DNA of 34,615 nt from Verrucomicrobiota bacterium (GCA_003220005.1 QHRD01000012.1:1-34615); one strand, 5' to 3'; positions 22,899 to 31,116 are shown, counted from the stretch's first letter. Program-made: numbers and translations. The notes: a model not told the origin generated them from the sequence alone.

Positions 22899-23855
22899 CT
22901 ATTGCGCCATTTGATCAAAGTAACGCGAGAAGCGGCCTTTCGCTTTGCGCAGGAGAACTCGTGCCTCCTCATTCATAACAGCCAGCCAAGCTCCCAGATT
23001 AGAGCGCTGACGACGATGATGCTCCAGGCGAGCGATCGTAAAAGGGCGCGACAAAGCTTTCGGGTCAGAGAGAAGAGGCTTGCGTCCGCAGAAATGAGCC
23101 ACGCGCGGGCGGCGAATTTTTGTCGGGAAATGCCAGCCTGCGCCGAGACAGTCGCGCATTAGCTCTCCCTTTCCGTGATGACTCCAGATATGCTGCAAGT
23201 CGGAAATACCAAACGTGATTTCTCCACGTTGTGACATTGCGTGGACGAAATAATTTAGAAGCGGCTGCTCAGAAAAGTCACCAAACAGTCCCGGTGTCTC
23301 CTTCCCCCACAACTCCGCTGCCAGCCACTTTTCGAACGGGATAACATTCCGTTTGCAAGCAAAAGCGCCGGACGAAAAATACGCGTTCCCACGCCACTCA
23401 AACTCAGCATCAAAGCGCCTGAGTTTTTGCGGATCAAAATAAAAGTGCGCCAGCCAACCTGGGATCTCCAGGGCATCTGGCGGGATGGAAATCTCACTCC
23501 AGAAAATCTGAAAATCGACGTCACTGCGGACTTGTGAAGTAAAATCTCCCCAGACAATCGCGTCCGAATCCAGCCACACGTAATATTCAAACGGGCCTTC
23601 CCACATCGCGGCGAGCTTGGCGCGACCGTTCCCGCCCAGGAGATTCCGCATCTCTTTAGAAGGCAGTTCCGAAACACGTAACACGATTAAATCGTATTCC
23701 TTTTGTAAATCAACAACGCTAAAGTGGCCATCCACAACGAGGCACACGGGAACATCGGGACAGTAATGCTTCATGCTTGCCAGCGTGCCCTGAACCATGA
23801 ACTTGTCTCCCGCATGGCAGCCAGTCACAAAACCAAACGGCGCTTGCACCTTCAC
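22899..23855 (-). CDS. GT-A-fold glycosyltransferase-like protein, family unassigned
   Basis: The product is 318 residues from GTG 23855, chosen because GTG overlaps the TGA of the upstream GT4 gene (GTGA, 4-nt coupling) and gives MKVQAPFGFVTGCHAGDKFM; a longer start at 23906 would overlap by over 50 nt. The fold clues are an N-terminal nucleotide-sugar strand GFVTGCHAGD, VCLVVDG, the metal-binding DxD in YYVWLDSDAIVWGDF (Asp96-Asp98), and a late LQHIWSHHGKGE region. It is probably an inverting or retaining sugar transferase of the GT8/GT24-like superfold, but I cannot place it in a numbered family. Confidence 0.7.
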   Translation of the reverse strand: MKVQAPFGFVTGCHAGDKFMVQGTLASMKHYCPDVPVCLVVDGHFSVVDLQKEYDLIVLRVSELPSKEMRNLLGGNGRAKLAAMWEGPFEYYVWLDSDAIVWGDFTSQVRSDVDFQIFWSEISIPPDALEIPGWLAHFYFDPQKLRRFDAEFEWRGNAYFSSGAFACKRNVIPFEKWLAAELWGKETPGLFGDFSEQPLLNYFVHAMSQRGEITFGISDLQHIWSHHGKGELMRDCLGAGWHFPTKIRRPRVAHFCGRKPLLSDPKALSRPFTIARLEHHRRQRSNLGAWLAVMNEEARVLLRKAKGRFSRYFDQMAQ

Positions 23856-25078
23856 AATACAAGAGCTGATTCTTTCGGCTCTGCATTCCCACGAGACAAA
23901 ACGCACTCTCGATAGATTGCTTCGAATCTAGCTGAGAAAGAACTCAGGTGGTTACGAACGCGCACTATCTCACGACCAGTTGCCCCTAGCATCTCGCGCA
24001 GTTGCGGCGAATTTCGCAATTTCATGATCGCCTCGATCAGTGCCGCTCCATCCTGGGGCGCACATAGCATGGCTCCCTGTCCCTCAGGCGCAGCTTCTGG
24101 AATTCCACCCACTCGAAAGGCTACCACCGGTGTTCCGCAAGCCATCGCTTCAACCAAGGTTAACCCGTACGTTTCCATGAGTGACGCACTGACGAAAACG
24201 TCCGCCACGCCGAAAAATCTCGCGCGCTCCCGACGATCGGCAAGGTTGCCCACCAACCGGACATCGAAGCCATCTGGGACTGGCACGCTGCCCTCACCCG
24301 CCAGCACGACTGTCACACCTTTGAGATTCGGTAACTGCGAGAGCTGTTTCAGCAGCCATGGAATGTTCTTATTCGTGTCCGTTAACGACGCAGCGCCGAC
24401 AGCGATGACAAAAGCATCCGGCGGGATGGAATGCGCTGCCCGGCACTCCGCCATGTCCTGTGGTCCAAAAAAGGTCATGTCGATTCCAGGAGTAATTACC
24501 CGTGCGCCGCCGCAGACCCTGACAATCGGACTTTGCTGAGCCAGGTTCGCCAACCACTGGCTGTTCGCAACGAACCGGACTTGGCGACTTCGATATGCCC
24601 GCAACTTCCGCCGCTGCTCGTCCTTAGCAAGCAGGCGATTCAAAGGCGTTTTCAAGATCGGGCAGGGCGCGCAGATGTCACTGTAGAGATCGCAGCCGCG
24701 ATAAAGAAAGCAGCCGCCAGTAACATGCCACATGTCATGCAGACTTATAACAACGCCTGTAGATATTGGCAGGCTTTCCAACCATCCTGGAACATCAAAC
24801 CAGTCCGCTACGGTATGCAGATGTATAACATCGACGTCTACCAATTCTTCAGGACCAGGCGGTAACAGCAGTCGACGGGTCCCGTGCCACGGCTCGCGAG
24901 ATAACGACACTGATGCCCGGCGAATCAACCGATTCAGAAAAAATCTGGCGCCTTTAGCCGACGCATTTTTGCAAATCACACGGCTGTCAATTCCTCGCTC
25001 TGCTAATGCGATGGAAAGAAGCGCCGCATACTCGTAACTGCCGCCGGAAGGATCAGTGTTGAGATGCAGTACTCTCAT
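23852..25078 (-). CDS. Glycosyltransferase family 4 with Cys-rich WcaL/WbaZ-type insert
   Basis: The product is 408 residues starting MRVLHLNTDPSGGSYEYAAL. The stretch SLHDMWHVTGGCFLYRGCDL followed by YSDICAPCPIL is a known subgroup mark: HDMW..TGGC then a Cys cluster (..GC.....C..CP.L). The GT-B C-terminal domain has TPGIDMTFFGP, FVIAVGAASLTDTNKNIPWL, VTVVLAGEG and the EX7E region ADVFVSASLMETYGLTLVEAMACGTPVVAFRVGGIPE. A retaining transfer at the cytoplasmic membrane face is expected. The ATG overlaps the TGA of the GT8 gene upstream (ATGA) and its TGA overlaps the next GTG, so three genes are tightly coupled. Confidence 0.9.
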   Translation of the reverse strand: MRVLHLNTDPSGGSYEYAALLSIALAERGIDSRVICKNASAKGARFFLNRLIRRASVSLSREPWHGTRRLLLPPGPEELVDVDVIHLHTVADWFDVPGWLESLPISTGVVISLHDMWHVTGGCFLYRGCDLYSDICAPCPILKTPLNRLLAKDEQRRKLRAYRSRQVRFVANSQWLANLAQQSPIVRVCGGARVITPGIDMTFFGPQDMAECRAAHSIPPDAFVIAVGAASLTDTNKNIPWLLKQLSQLPNLKGVTVVLAGEGSVPVPDGFDVRLVGNLADRRERARFFGVADVFVSASLMETYGLTLVEAMACGTPVVAFRVGGIPEAAPEGQGAMLCAPQDGAALIEAIMKLRNSPQLREMLGATGREIVRVRNHLSSFSARFEAIYRECVLSRGNAEPKESALVL

Positions 25079-26139
25079 GTTGCGGACCTACAAGCGGACA
25101 ATTTGAACCTCATACCTTGAATTTCCCGAGCGCGCCTGTGATGAAGCCGACGCCGACGCGGCGCATTGAGAATATAATAAAACCAATACCACGCCGCTTT
25201 CCGATATCCCGCACATTTTTCTTTTTGTCCCGCGATTTTGTAGAACAACGATAACACCGGAAAAGCAAGCGCCCGAACAGGTGCAAGCACATTGCGAAAG
25301 AATTGTTGGCGCCGCGATTGTTTGAAAGCCGCTATTTGCCGATTCACAGGCGCACCCGCATCCGCGGCAAATCGTTCAAACAATACCTGGGCCGGGCCCG
25401 GCATTCCACCAAGCCACGGTACCGAACGCGTGTAGTGAAGCACGCAGTCTAAATCGTTGTCGTCCTGCTCATCAAAGCGCCACGCGGCTCGATTCCAATG
25501 CTCGGGCAACTCTGCGATTCGGCCGTGAAGAAGAAAATTAATCGCCGACTGATCCCAAAAGCGATAGTGTCCCTTCCAGTCCCTGAAAAATTCGAGGGAC
25601 CGCTTGGTGAAATTCTGTTTCCTTAGTTCGTCCAGGTTTAAGAGCACTACGCCCGCGTTAAAGTAGTGCCCATCGGCTGGCAGACCCATGGCGGCTGCGA
25701 TCGCACGCGAATCGTCCTCAAGCGTCGGCGTCTCGGAGTCGGGAACTGCGGCGAGAACTTTGCCGGGAGGCAATTCAAGATCAAAAAGCTTGGCGAGATC
25801 GCGGAACACCAGCACATCGCAGTCAAGGTAAATCAAACGCGGCACATTCAAAACCTGTGGCAGCAATGTGCGGCAATAAGTCATGTGCGACTTCCCGGGG
25901 CCGAGTGTCGCCTTGCTAAAAACCGATGGATCGACCGTTACAACCTCCAGCCGGCATTCGCCAAACTTTTCAATCAATCGCGAGAGAGCGCTCCTTGATT
26001 CTGGGGAAAGACCGCCATCGAGCACCTTGAAGTCCACTTCTCTCGTTGAGTCCAAGTGGCTTAGTGCGCTCACCACCGCGCAACAGAGTCCGGGAAAATA
26101 AGGTTCGTTACTGGCTAAAGCAATGACAACTGGTTCCAT
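25075..26139 (-). CDS. Glycosyltransferase family 8
   Basis: The product is 354 residues from ATG 26139 (MEPVVIALASNEPYFPGLCC). GT8 landmarks are RLIYLDCDVLVFRDL (DxD 106-108), DGHYFNAGVVLLNLDELR (157-172), FWDQSAINFLL (194-204) and CVLHYTRSVPWLGG, whose His binds the metal. A C-terminal ~80-residue basic, aromatic tail (FFRNVLAPVRALAFPVLSLF, WYWFYYIL) probably mediates membrane association, as in LPS GT8 enzymes. It is a retaining galactosyl/glucosyl-type transferase by family. The first base of the apparent longer start (TTG 26142) is unnecessary. The 126-bp gap upstream (26140-26265) holds no gene. Confidence 0.9.
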   Translation of the reverse strand: MEPVVIALASNEPYFPGLCCAVVSALSHLDSTREVDFKVLDGGLSPESRSALSRLIEKFGECRLEVVTVDPSVFSKATLGPGKSHMTYCRTLLPQVLNVPRLIYLDCDVLVFRDLAKLFDLELPPGKVLAAVPDSETPTLEDDSRAIAAAMGLPADGHYFNAGVVLLNLDELRKQNFTKRSLEFFRDWKGHYRFWDQSAINFLLHGRIAELPEHWNRAAWRFDEQDDNDLDCVLHYTRSVPWLGGMPGPAQVLFERFAADAGAPVNRQIAAFKQSRRQQFFRNVLAPVRALAFPVLSLFYKIAGQKEKCAGYRKAAWYWFYYILNAPRRRRLHHRRAREIQGMRFKLSACRSAT

Positions 26140-26265
26140 CAAATTCGCGTTTAAGATGAGCCGCCAATATGAGGTTGAAGCCGACTGTGTTCGAAGTGAC
26201 GCGACAGCGGTATTGCACGTCGAGTCTTTACACCACGTCGAACGACTCTGTTACAAACGTGTTCT

Positions 26266-27303
26266 TCACACACGCTGCATTCCCTTTGTTGCCGCTAAGC
26301 GAAAGTTGTCGAGCCATAGCTCAACCAGCTCGAGTTCCGCGGATGGAAAAATTCCTGCAGCTATTAAGACCTCATAGCAGCGGTGGAGATTGTCGCCAAT
26401 TTGCGCTTCACCGCTTTCCAGTTGTAGCCGCGAAAGGACATTGGCAATTTCTTTGTTTCGCGTGTAGCCCGGCACTTCGTCTGCAAAATCTCGGTCAAGA
26501 TCGTGCTGGTTGCGATCCTGAAATACTTCGGGCGCATGGAATGTAATTCCGTATCCGAGCTCCCAAAGGCACCGCTGGGCGATAAAACTTTTCCAGATGT
26601 CGCACGTCCGAAACGAGCAGTAACTTGGAAGATATAACAATGGATATGCCAGGCGCCACCACCACGTGCTCTGGGTGTTGAACGAGCACCAGTTTCCAGC
26701 CTCCAGCACCACCGGTACGCCATCGCTGAACGCGAAATTGCGATCTAAGATCAGTCGCCACACCGCATCCACATCTGGCGAACCGTTGGCAAGTCCCTGT
26801 TGGATCGGACTACGAGTCGCGCCGACCATTTTCGTTTCAGGCGCCTCCGAGCGAACTTCGGACAACGGAAAGCCGCGCGGCCAAATCAGCTCTTTACTGA
26901 AGTATCGGTATGCATTCACCCATCGTGCACTTGTCGGACCGACAGAGCGAACAGCGGCCACGGACTCGGAACGAAGCTGCCATGAATCAAGCGGGGCGTT
27001 GTCGTCGTCAGTTTCATAAAGGAAATCTGCCCCGGCAGCAATCGCGTGAAGATACGCAACATTTTTGCGACTGTAAGAGCCAACCGGCAATTTCCTGGCT
27101 AAGTCAAACTGGCTCGCCTGCTGGTCCGCCAGTGTTAAAAAATCAATTCGACAGCCTTCAGCGAAATACTGGCTTCGGAAATGCGCCGGGCCTGGTTTAT
27201 CACCGGCTACGACGAGTAAGCCGCCACATTCCGTCAGCTTCCTAACAAGCCTAACAACTTCGCGTGTCGGTTCCTGAATTGTGGTGATTACAGCGGCAAA
27301 CAT
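26266..27303 (-). CDS. STELLO/DUF288-like glycosyltransferase family protein
   Basis: The product is 345 residues. The N-terminus MFAAVITTIQEPT, GGLLVVAGDKPGP and, above all, YSRKNVAYLHAIAAGADFLYETDDDNAP (77-104, aspartates at 99-101) fit the STELLO (formerly DUF288) family, best known from plant Golgi proteins and scattered in bacterial glycan loci. A large C-terminal part with LEAGNWCSFNTQSTWWW and RCLWELGYGITFHAPEVFQDRN follows. The DDD motif suggests a GT-A-like nucleotide-sugar site; enzymatic activity is not established for the family as far as I know. The ATG (27303) sits only 10 nt downstream of the end of a 274-bp repeat element, so its 5' leader is largely that element. Confidence 0.75.
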   Translation of the reverse strand: MFAAVITTIQEPTREVVRLVRKLTECGGLLVVAGDKPGPAHFRSQYFAEGCRIDFLTLADQQASQFDLARKLPVGSYSRKNVAYLHAIAAGADFLYETDDDNAPLDSWQLRSESVAAVRSVGPTSARWVNAYRYFSKELIWPRGFPLSEVRSEAPETKMVGATRSPIQQGLANGSPDVDAVWRLILDRNFAFSDGVPVVLEAGNWCSFNTQSTWWWRLAYPLLYLPSYCSFRTCDIWKSFIAQRCLWELGYGITFHAPEVFQDRNQHDLDRDFADEVPGYTRNKEIANVLSRLQLESGEAQIGDNLHRCYEVLIAAGIFPSAELELVELWLDNFRLAATKGMQRV

Positions 27304-27313
27304 TTCGCAACAC

Positions 27314-27591
27314 TAGTGTTGTGCAACCGGTATGGCTTGCCAATCGCCGCAAGGAGTTTGGGCGAATTTCAAGAAGCGAGCGAAGCGCCTGTATCCTTTG
27401 CGATACTGGCCGAGCGAGCGACGCAGAAATTCGCTCAAAGAACTGCGGCCCGCAGGGTTGAGTTGAAAATGGCCTGGCGCCTGCGTTGCATCTCGGTCGC
27501 AGGTCGCAAAGGACATGCTCCCTCGCCGCGCCTTGGCGGCGAGCCATTTTGAACTCAACGATTGGCAAGTCATACCGGTCACACAACACTA
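27314..27591. mobile_element. 274-bp MITE-like element, copy 1, with flanking TA
   Basis: The element proper is 27316-27589 and is flanked by TA on both sides (27314-27315, 27590-27591). Terminal inverted repeats of 31 bp (27316-27346, 27559-27589) match at 28 positions; each end is GTGTTGTG inward. Inside are nested hairpins: GCGAATTTC/GAAATTCGC (27362-27370, 27426-27434), GTATC/GATAC within it, a 17-bp arm pair GTTGAGTTGAAAATGGC/GCCATTTTGAACTCAAC (27457-27473, 27543-27559), CCTGCG/CGCAGG and CTCGCCG/CGGCGAG. No transposase is encoded. The right-hand TA plus the element's first base form the TAG stop of the 27589-28719 gene. TA duplication suggests mobilisation by an IS630/Tc1-type enzyme (inference). 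Confidence 0.85.
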
Positions 27592-28719
27592 AATAACCGA
27601 ATTTAACGCTTCCATGAATTGCTGTTGCAAACCGACTGGCGAAAATTCTGTCTCATACGCGCGTCGCATTCGCGCACCGAGTTCCTGTTGCAAAGCTCTA
27701 TCTCTTTTTAAATCCGCAAGCGCAGCCAGCAACATGCGCGCATCGGGGTCGGTTACGCAGAGGGCAGCCTCACTTTTTCTTGCCCACTGCACCACGGCAG
27801 ATGATTCCGGCGCCCAGATAACAACGGGCCGGCTGGCTCGCGAGTAATCGACAAGCTTCGTTGCGAAACATGTCTCCGTACGTCGCCGCTGTGCTGCGTC
27901 AAAAAACATTACGACCAAGTAGGCGTCGAACGAACCCAGCCAGTGGTCAAAGCCTGATCCGGGTTCGAAATTATGCAGTAGATGACGATCTCTCATTTCA
28001 TGCATCAGCGCTTGCGGCCATCGCGGGCGTCCTCGGAATTCGATCCGAATGTCCGTCTGTTTTACCGCTAACTGAGCCAGCTCAGCCAGCATATCACTGT
28101 AATCAAACATGTTGCCAGTGTACCCAACCCGAAACTCGCGAGCCGCACCGTTACAATTTGATGACCTGATTGGCTCTGCATCTGGAATGGGCAATATAAC
28201 GCGTGCGTTACGATGCGGGCCCAATGCGTTGAGCATTCCTTCACTAATGCCCAGGCTCAGATCCGCAGATCGATAAAGCTCGAGAAAACGCCGCTCCAGT
28301 TGCTTGCGTAGTAGGGTATGAACCCAGGCAATGTCGGGCCACCAGTCGTCGAATCTCACAACCAGTGGCAATCCGTGGCGCTTCGCATAGCGTTGCGCTA
28401 CCCAGCAGCCGCTGCCGTATGCGAGCGTTAAAACAACTGTCCGCGCCCGGGCAGGCGGTGCGGCCAGGTGCTTTTCTAACGGCAATGTAGTGTGCATCAG
28501 GTAATCGACGTCACCTGCCCATCGTCGTGCCGGCGTTCGCATGAGCCGTGGGATAATCTTGGAGTAAAAAGGGCCGTGGACAATCTCGTGATGCTCAGCC
28601 GGCAGAATCTGCAGTCGAATGCCGCGCCGGTTGACCAGATGTCGATGCAGTGTCACCGCAGCAGCCGTACTTTTCTCGGGCCGGACCGAGGAAATGGCAA
28701 TCACGTTAATGTCGTCCAT
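27589..28719 (-). CDS. GT4-like glycosyltransferase, cassette gene 2
   Basis: The product is 376 residues, starting MDDINVIAISSVRPEKSTAA. It has a GT-B layout: donor-fold N-half with VLTLAYGSGCWVAQRYAKRHGLPLVVRFDDWWPD and ADLSLGISEGML, and a C-half with REFRVGYTGNMFDYSDML, GSFDAYLVVMFFD and CFATKLVDYSRASRPVVIW, the place of the usual EX7E region. It shares plan and several phrases with the gene just upstream (28706-29887): HRHLV near residue 26, the RHGLPL strand, ISEGM versus TSDGM, and FATKLVDY versus FTTKFLDY, so the two are paralogs. Its ATG lies inside the upstream gene (14-nt overlap). Its TAG stop is created by the junction with the 274-bp element. Confidence 0.8.
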   Translation of the reverse strand: MDDINVIAISSVRPEKSTAAAVTLHRHLVNRRGIRLQILPAEHHEIVHGPFYSKIIPRLMRTPARRWAGDVDYLMHTTLPLEKHLAAPPARARTVVLTLAYGSGCWVAQRYAKRHGLPLVVRFDDWWPDIAWVHTLLRKQLERRFLELYRSADLSLGISEGMLNALGPHRNARVILPIPDAEPIRSSNCNGAAREFRVGYTGNMFDYSDMLAELAQLAVKQTDIRIEFRGRPRWPQALMHEMRDRHLLHNFEPGSGFDHWLGSFDAYLVVMFFDAAQRRRTETCFATKLVDYSRASRPVVIWAPESSAVVQWARKSEAALCVTDPDARMLLAALADLKRDRALQQELGARMRRAYETEFSPVGLQQQFMEALNSVI

Positions 28720-29887
28720 CGACCAAGTCGGTTATTTTCCGGACGAAGATATCCTGCAAGCGATCGGGATTGAACACGGTTTGATGCAGTTGCAACGCCT
28801 CATTTGAGAGCTTTTCACTTAGCGCTGAATCTGCGGCAATTTGCCGGCAAAGGGAAACTACTGCGTCGGCGTCACTGCTGGAGACGACAGATGCTCCGCC
28901 ATGCTTTCGAGCGACACGGACTGGCGTGCAGTACTCTGGCCCCCATAGGATCACAGGTTTTCCAAATGCGACGTAGTCCAGAAATTTTGTGGTGAAGCTC
29001 GTGCGCATGAACAGTTCATGTTCCTTCTCGAAGCTCATCACAACCAGTAGCGCGTCGGCGCTGGCTAGCACTTCCGCGGCTTCTTCTGGTGGCTTGAAGC
29101 CGAGATAGGCGCCGCTTGCCTGCGCGCGCTCGAGAGTTTGCCTGGGCCAGTCTGCACTCGGTCCGATCACGATGATTTCCAAGTCGTTCGTCGCTTCGAT
29201 TTTTTCAATGAGCGAGCAGAGCATCCGGCCATAGAAATTTTTCACTGCACCAACATAGACCAGCCGAAATTTCCCATTGGGTCGCGGCCACGTGTTTTCC
29301 ACAGGCACGCGATATTTTCCCGGCATGGGATAAATGACATGGCTGTTCGGATGCGAGCCTAGCATCTCCTGCATGCCATCGCTGGTGCAAAAAGCGAGAT
29401 CACATGCCGCATAAAGCTCTCGGTACCGGCGGCTCAAGATTCCTCGCGTCCATTTGTGACCGTAGTGGCCTTTCGTCACGGGAAACCAGTCGAGGAAAAG
29501 CCCGGCCAGCGGCAACCCATGCCGTTGCGCGGTTTTTCGAGCGATCTCACTCAAACCGCATTCTGCCAGAGTAAGGATTACGTCCGGTTCGAATTGTTGT
29601 ACCGCGTCTTCCAACGCTTCGTTGGCTGTCAGCGGCCAGATGAAATTTTCGTAGTCTGTGGTCCACGCAGCCGACCGTGGACCGAATCGGCTCTTTCGCA
29701 ATCGATGAATCAGGTACGGCAGCCGTAGAGGAGTATGGACCAGAAGGCCGTCCTCAAAATCAGCGTTACTGGCCACGTGCAGTTTGAATGGATTTCCCTC
29801 CACTAGATGCCGGTGCATGACGATGCGCACGCCACAATCGTTCTTTGGCGGAACAATGCTTACGAGAAGCAGCCTCAGCTTTTCCAT
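28706..29887 (-). CDS. GT4-like glycosyltransferase, cassette gene 1
   Basis: The product is 393 residues, starting MEKLRLLLVSIVPPKNDCGV. Its features parallel the paralog downstream: MHRHLVEGNPFKLHVA, VILTLAECGLSEIARKTAQRHGLPLAGLFLDWFPV, CDLAFCTSDGMQEML, VIYPMPGKY, FRLVYVGAVKNFYGRML, ASADALLVVMSFEKEHELFM and TSFTTKFLDYVAFGKPVILWGPEY. It is predicted to be a retaining sugar transferase of GT-B fold. The ATG at 29887 is separated by a single base from the TA at the edge of the second 274-bp element, so the whole 5' leader of this gene is the element. Together with the following gene it forms a two-gene block flanked by direct copies of the element. Confidence 0.8.
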   Translation of the reverse strand: MEKLRLLLVSIVPPKNDCGVRIVMHRHLVEGNPFKLHVASNADFEDGLLVHTPLRLPYLIHRLRKSRFGPRSAAWTTDYENFIWPLTANEALEDAVQQFEPDVILTLAECGLSEIARKTAQRHGLPLAGLFLDWFPVTKGHYGHKWTRGILSRRYRELYAACDLAFCTSDGMQEMLGSHPNSHVIYPMPGKYRVPVENTWPRPNGKFRLVYVGAVKNFYGRMLCSLIEKIEATNDLEIIVIGPSADWPRQTLERAQASGAYLGFKPPEEAAEVLASADALLVVMSFEKEHELFMRTSFTTKFLDYVAFGKPVILWGPEYCTPVRVARKHGGASVVSSSDADAVVSLCRQIAADSALSEKLSNEALQLHQTVFNPDRLQDIFVRKITDLVDGRH

Positions 29888-29888
29888 T

Positions 29889-30166
29889 TAGTGTTGTGTA
29901 ACTGGTATGGCTTGCCAATCGCCGCAAGGAGTTTGGGCGAATTTCAAGAAGCAAGCGAAGCGCCTGTATCCGCTGCGATACCGACCGAGCGAGCGACGCA
30001 GAAATTCGCCCAAAGAAACGCGGCCCGAAGGGTTGAATTGAAAATGGCCTGGCGCCTGCGTTGCATCTCGGTCGCAGGTCGCAGAAGACATGCTCCCTCG
30101 CCGCGCCTTGGCGGCGGGCCATTTTGAACTCAACGATTGGCAAGCCATATCGGTTACACAACACTA
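29889..30166. mobile_element. 274-bp MITE-like element, copy 2, with flanking TA
   Basis: The element proper is 29891-30164, with TA at 29889-29890 and 30165-30166. It is the same length and orientation as copy 1; by hand I count about 18-20 differences (roughly 93 percent identity). The 31-bp ends match each other at 29 positions. The left internal hairpin is even better paired here (GGGCGAATTTC with GAAATTCGCCC). The TAG stop of the methyltransferase gene 30164-31111 is formed by the TA plus the element's terminal base, and the downstream gene's ATG follows one base after the other TA. Confidence 0.87.
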
Positions 30167-31111
30167 GCGAGTACGCCGAAACCAGAAGCTGCCAGCCGAC
30201 ACGCCGGGCTTGTACGAAGGAAATGCGTTCATGAGCAACTCCGGGTATTTGATCTGCATCCACTGACCGGCCCAGAGCACTTCAAATGTCGTATTGAAGC
30301 TTAGGAAGGCCTGCAAGAGGTACTGCTCATTCCAGAAACGATGCCAATCCAACACCCACTGTTTCGGATATTCCAGGGGAATAAAGATGTCGTGCACGTG
30401 CACAACGACGCCCGGCTGGATGTGCGGCAAAACCTCCAGAAACAAAAATTGCATGTCGCTGCCGATTTTACACACATGCGAGGAATCGATGAACAGAATG
30501 TCGTTTTCGCGGAGCGATTCAAACTCACTAAGCGAAACGTCTTGGACAGGTACCCGTCGCAGCTCAACGCCTGATGGAAGCTTGCGTTCCAGTTCCGCAG
30601 ACCCGAACGGGTCAATGGCAACGAAACGGCACGGACATCCATCCATGCCGTTGCGACGTAACGCATCGGCCGCAAGGAGTGTCGAGAAACCGGACCCGAT
30701 TTCGTACATGCGCCGCGGTTTCAAGAGACGGATTATCCCAAAGAGCATTTCCGCGTCCACCGCCTCGAAAGCAACGTTTCCCAGGTAAAACTGAAACTCT
30801 GCCGTCGAAGCGCCTTTCGGGATGACTATGTACTCGCCCTTAAATTTTGTAACGATCTCTGAGAGCAGTTGCTTTTGCGCCTCTTCGCGCATATCCATGC
30901 CCGGCAAATCGCTAACGCGGTCCCAAAGCGAAGGGGCCAAAACGCGCGTATCAGGAATTGGCTGGTAGTTGTCAGACGGCAAAACATGAAAACCATGACC
31001 TTGCCACAGCTCAAAGTATTTTGGATCTGGCGCCAGTCTCCGTAGCAGTGGTGCTATCACACGCGCTGTAACATCGCGTGCAAACTGCTTCGCTTTACTC
31101 AGCACAGCCAT
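30164..31111 (-). CDS. Class I SAM-dependent methyltransferase
   Basis: The product is 315 residues. After a ~130-residue N-terminal extension (KYFELWQGHGFHVLPSDNY, GEYIVIPKG) comes the Rossmann core: RMYEIGSGFSTLLAADAL (SAM loop), RFVAIDPFGSAEL, DILFIDSSHVCKIGSDMQF and GVVVHVHDIFIP with metal-type acidic and His residues, a Methyltransf_24-like arrangement. The C-terminus has FLSFNTTFEVLWAGQWM. The substrate is probably a glycan or its precursor, given that all neighbours are glycosyltransferases. It ends at the TAG created by repeat copy 2 and starts 5 nt after the upstream gene, so it is cotranscribed with it. Confidence 0.85.
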   Translation of the reverse strand: MAVLSKAKQFARDVTARVIAPLLRRLAPDPKYFELWQGHGFHVLPSDNYQPIPDTRVLAPSLWDRVSDLPGMDMREEAQKQLLSEIVTKFKGEYIVIPKGASTAEFQFYLGNVAFEAVDAEMLFGIIRLLKPRRMYEIGSGFSTLLAADALRRNGMDGCPCRFVAIDPFGSAELERKLPSGVELRRVPVQDVSLSEFESLRENDILFIDSSHVCKIGSDMQFLFLEVLPHIQPGVVVHVHDIFIPLEYPKQWVLDWHRFWNEQYLLQAFLSFNTTFEVLWAGQWMQIKYPELLMNAFPSYKPGVSAGSFWFRRTR

Positions 31112-31116
31112 ACTTG

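Noticed and set aside
29766-30263. 165-residue minus-strand frame across repeat copy 2
   Set aside because: It spans the repeat and parts of two real genes in a different frame; only repeat-derived sequence is shared with copy 1.
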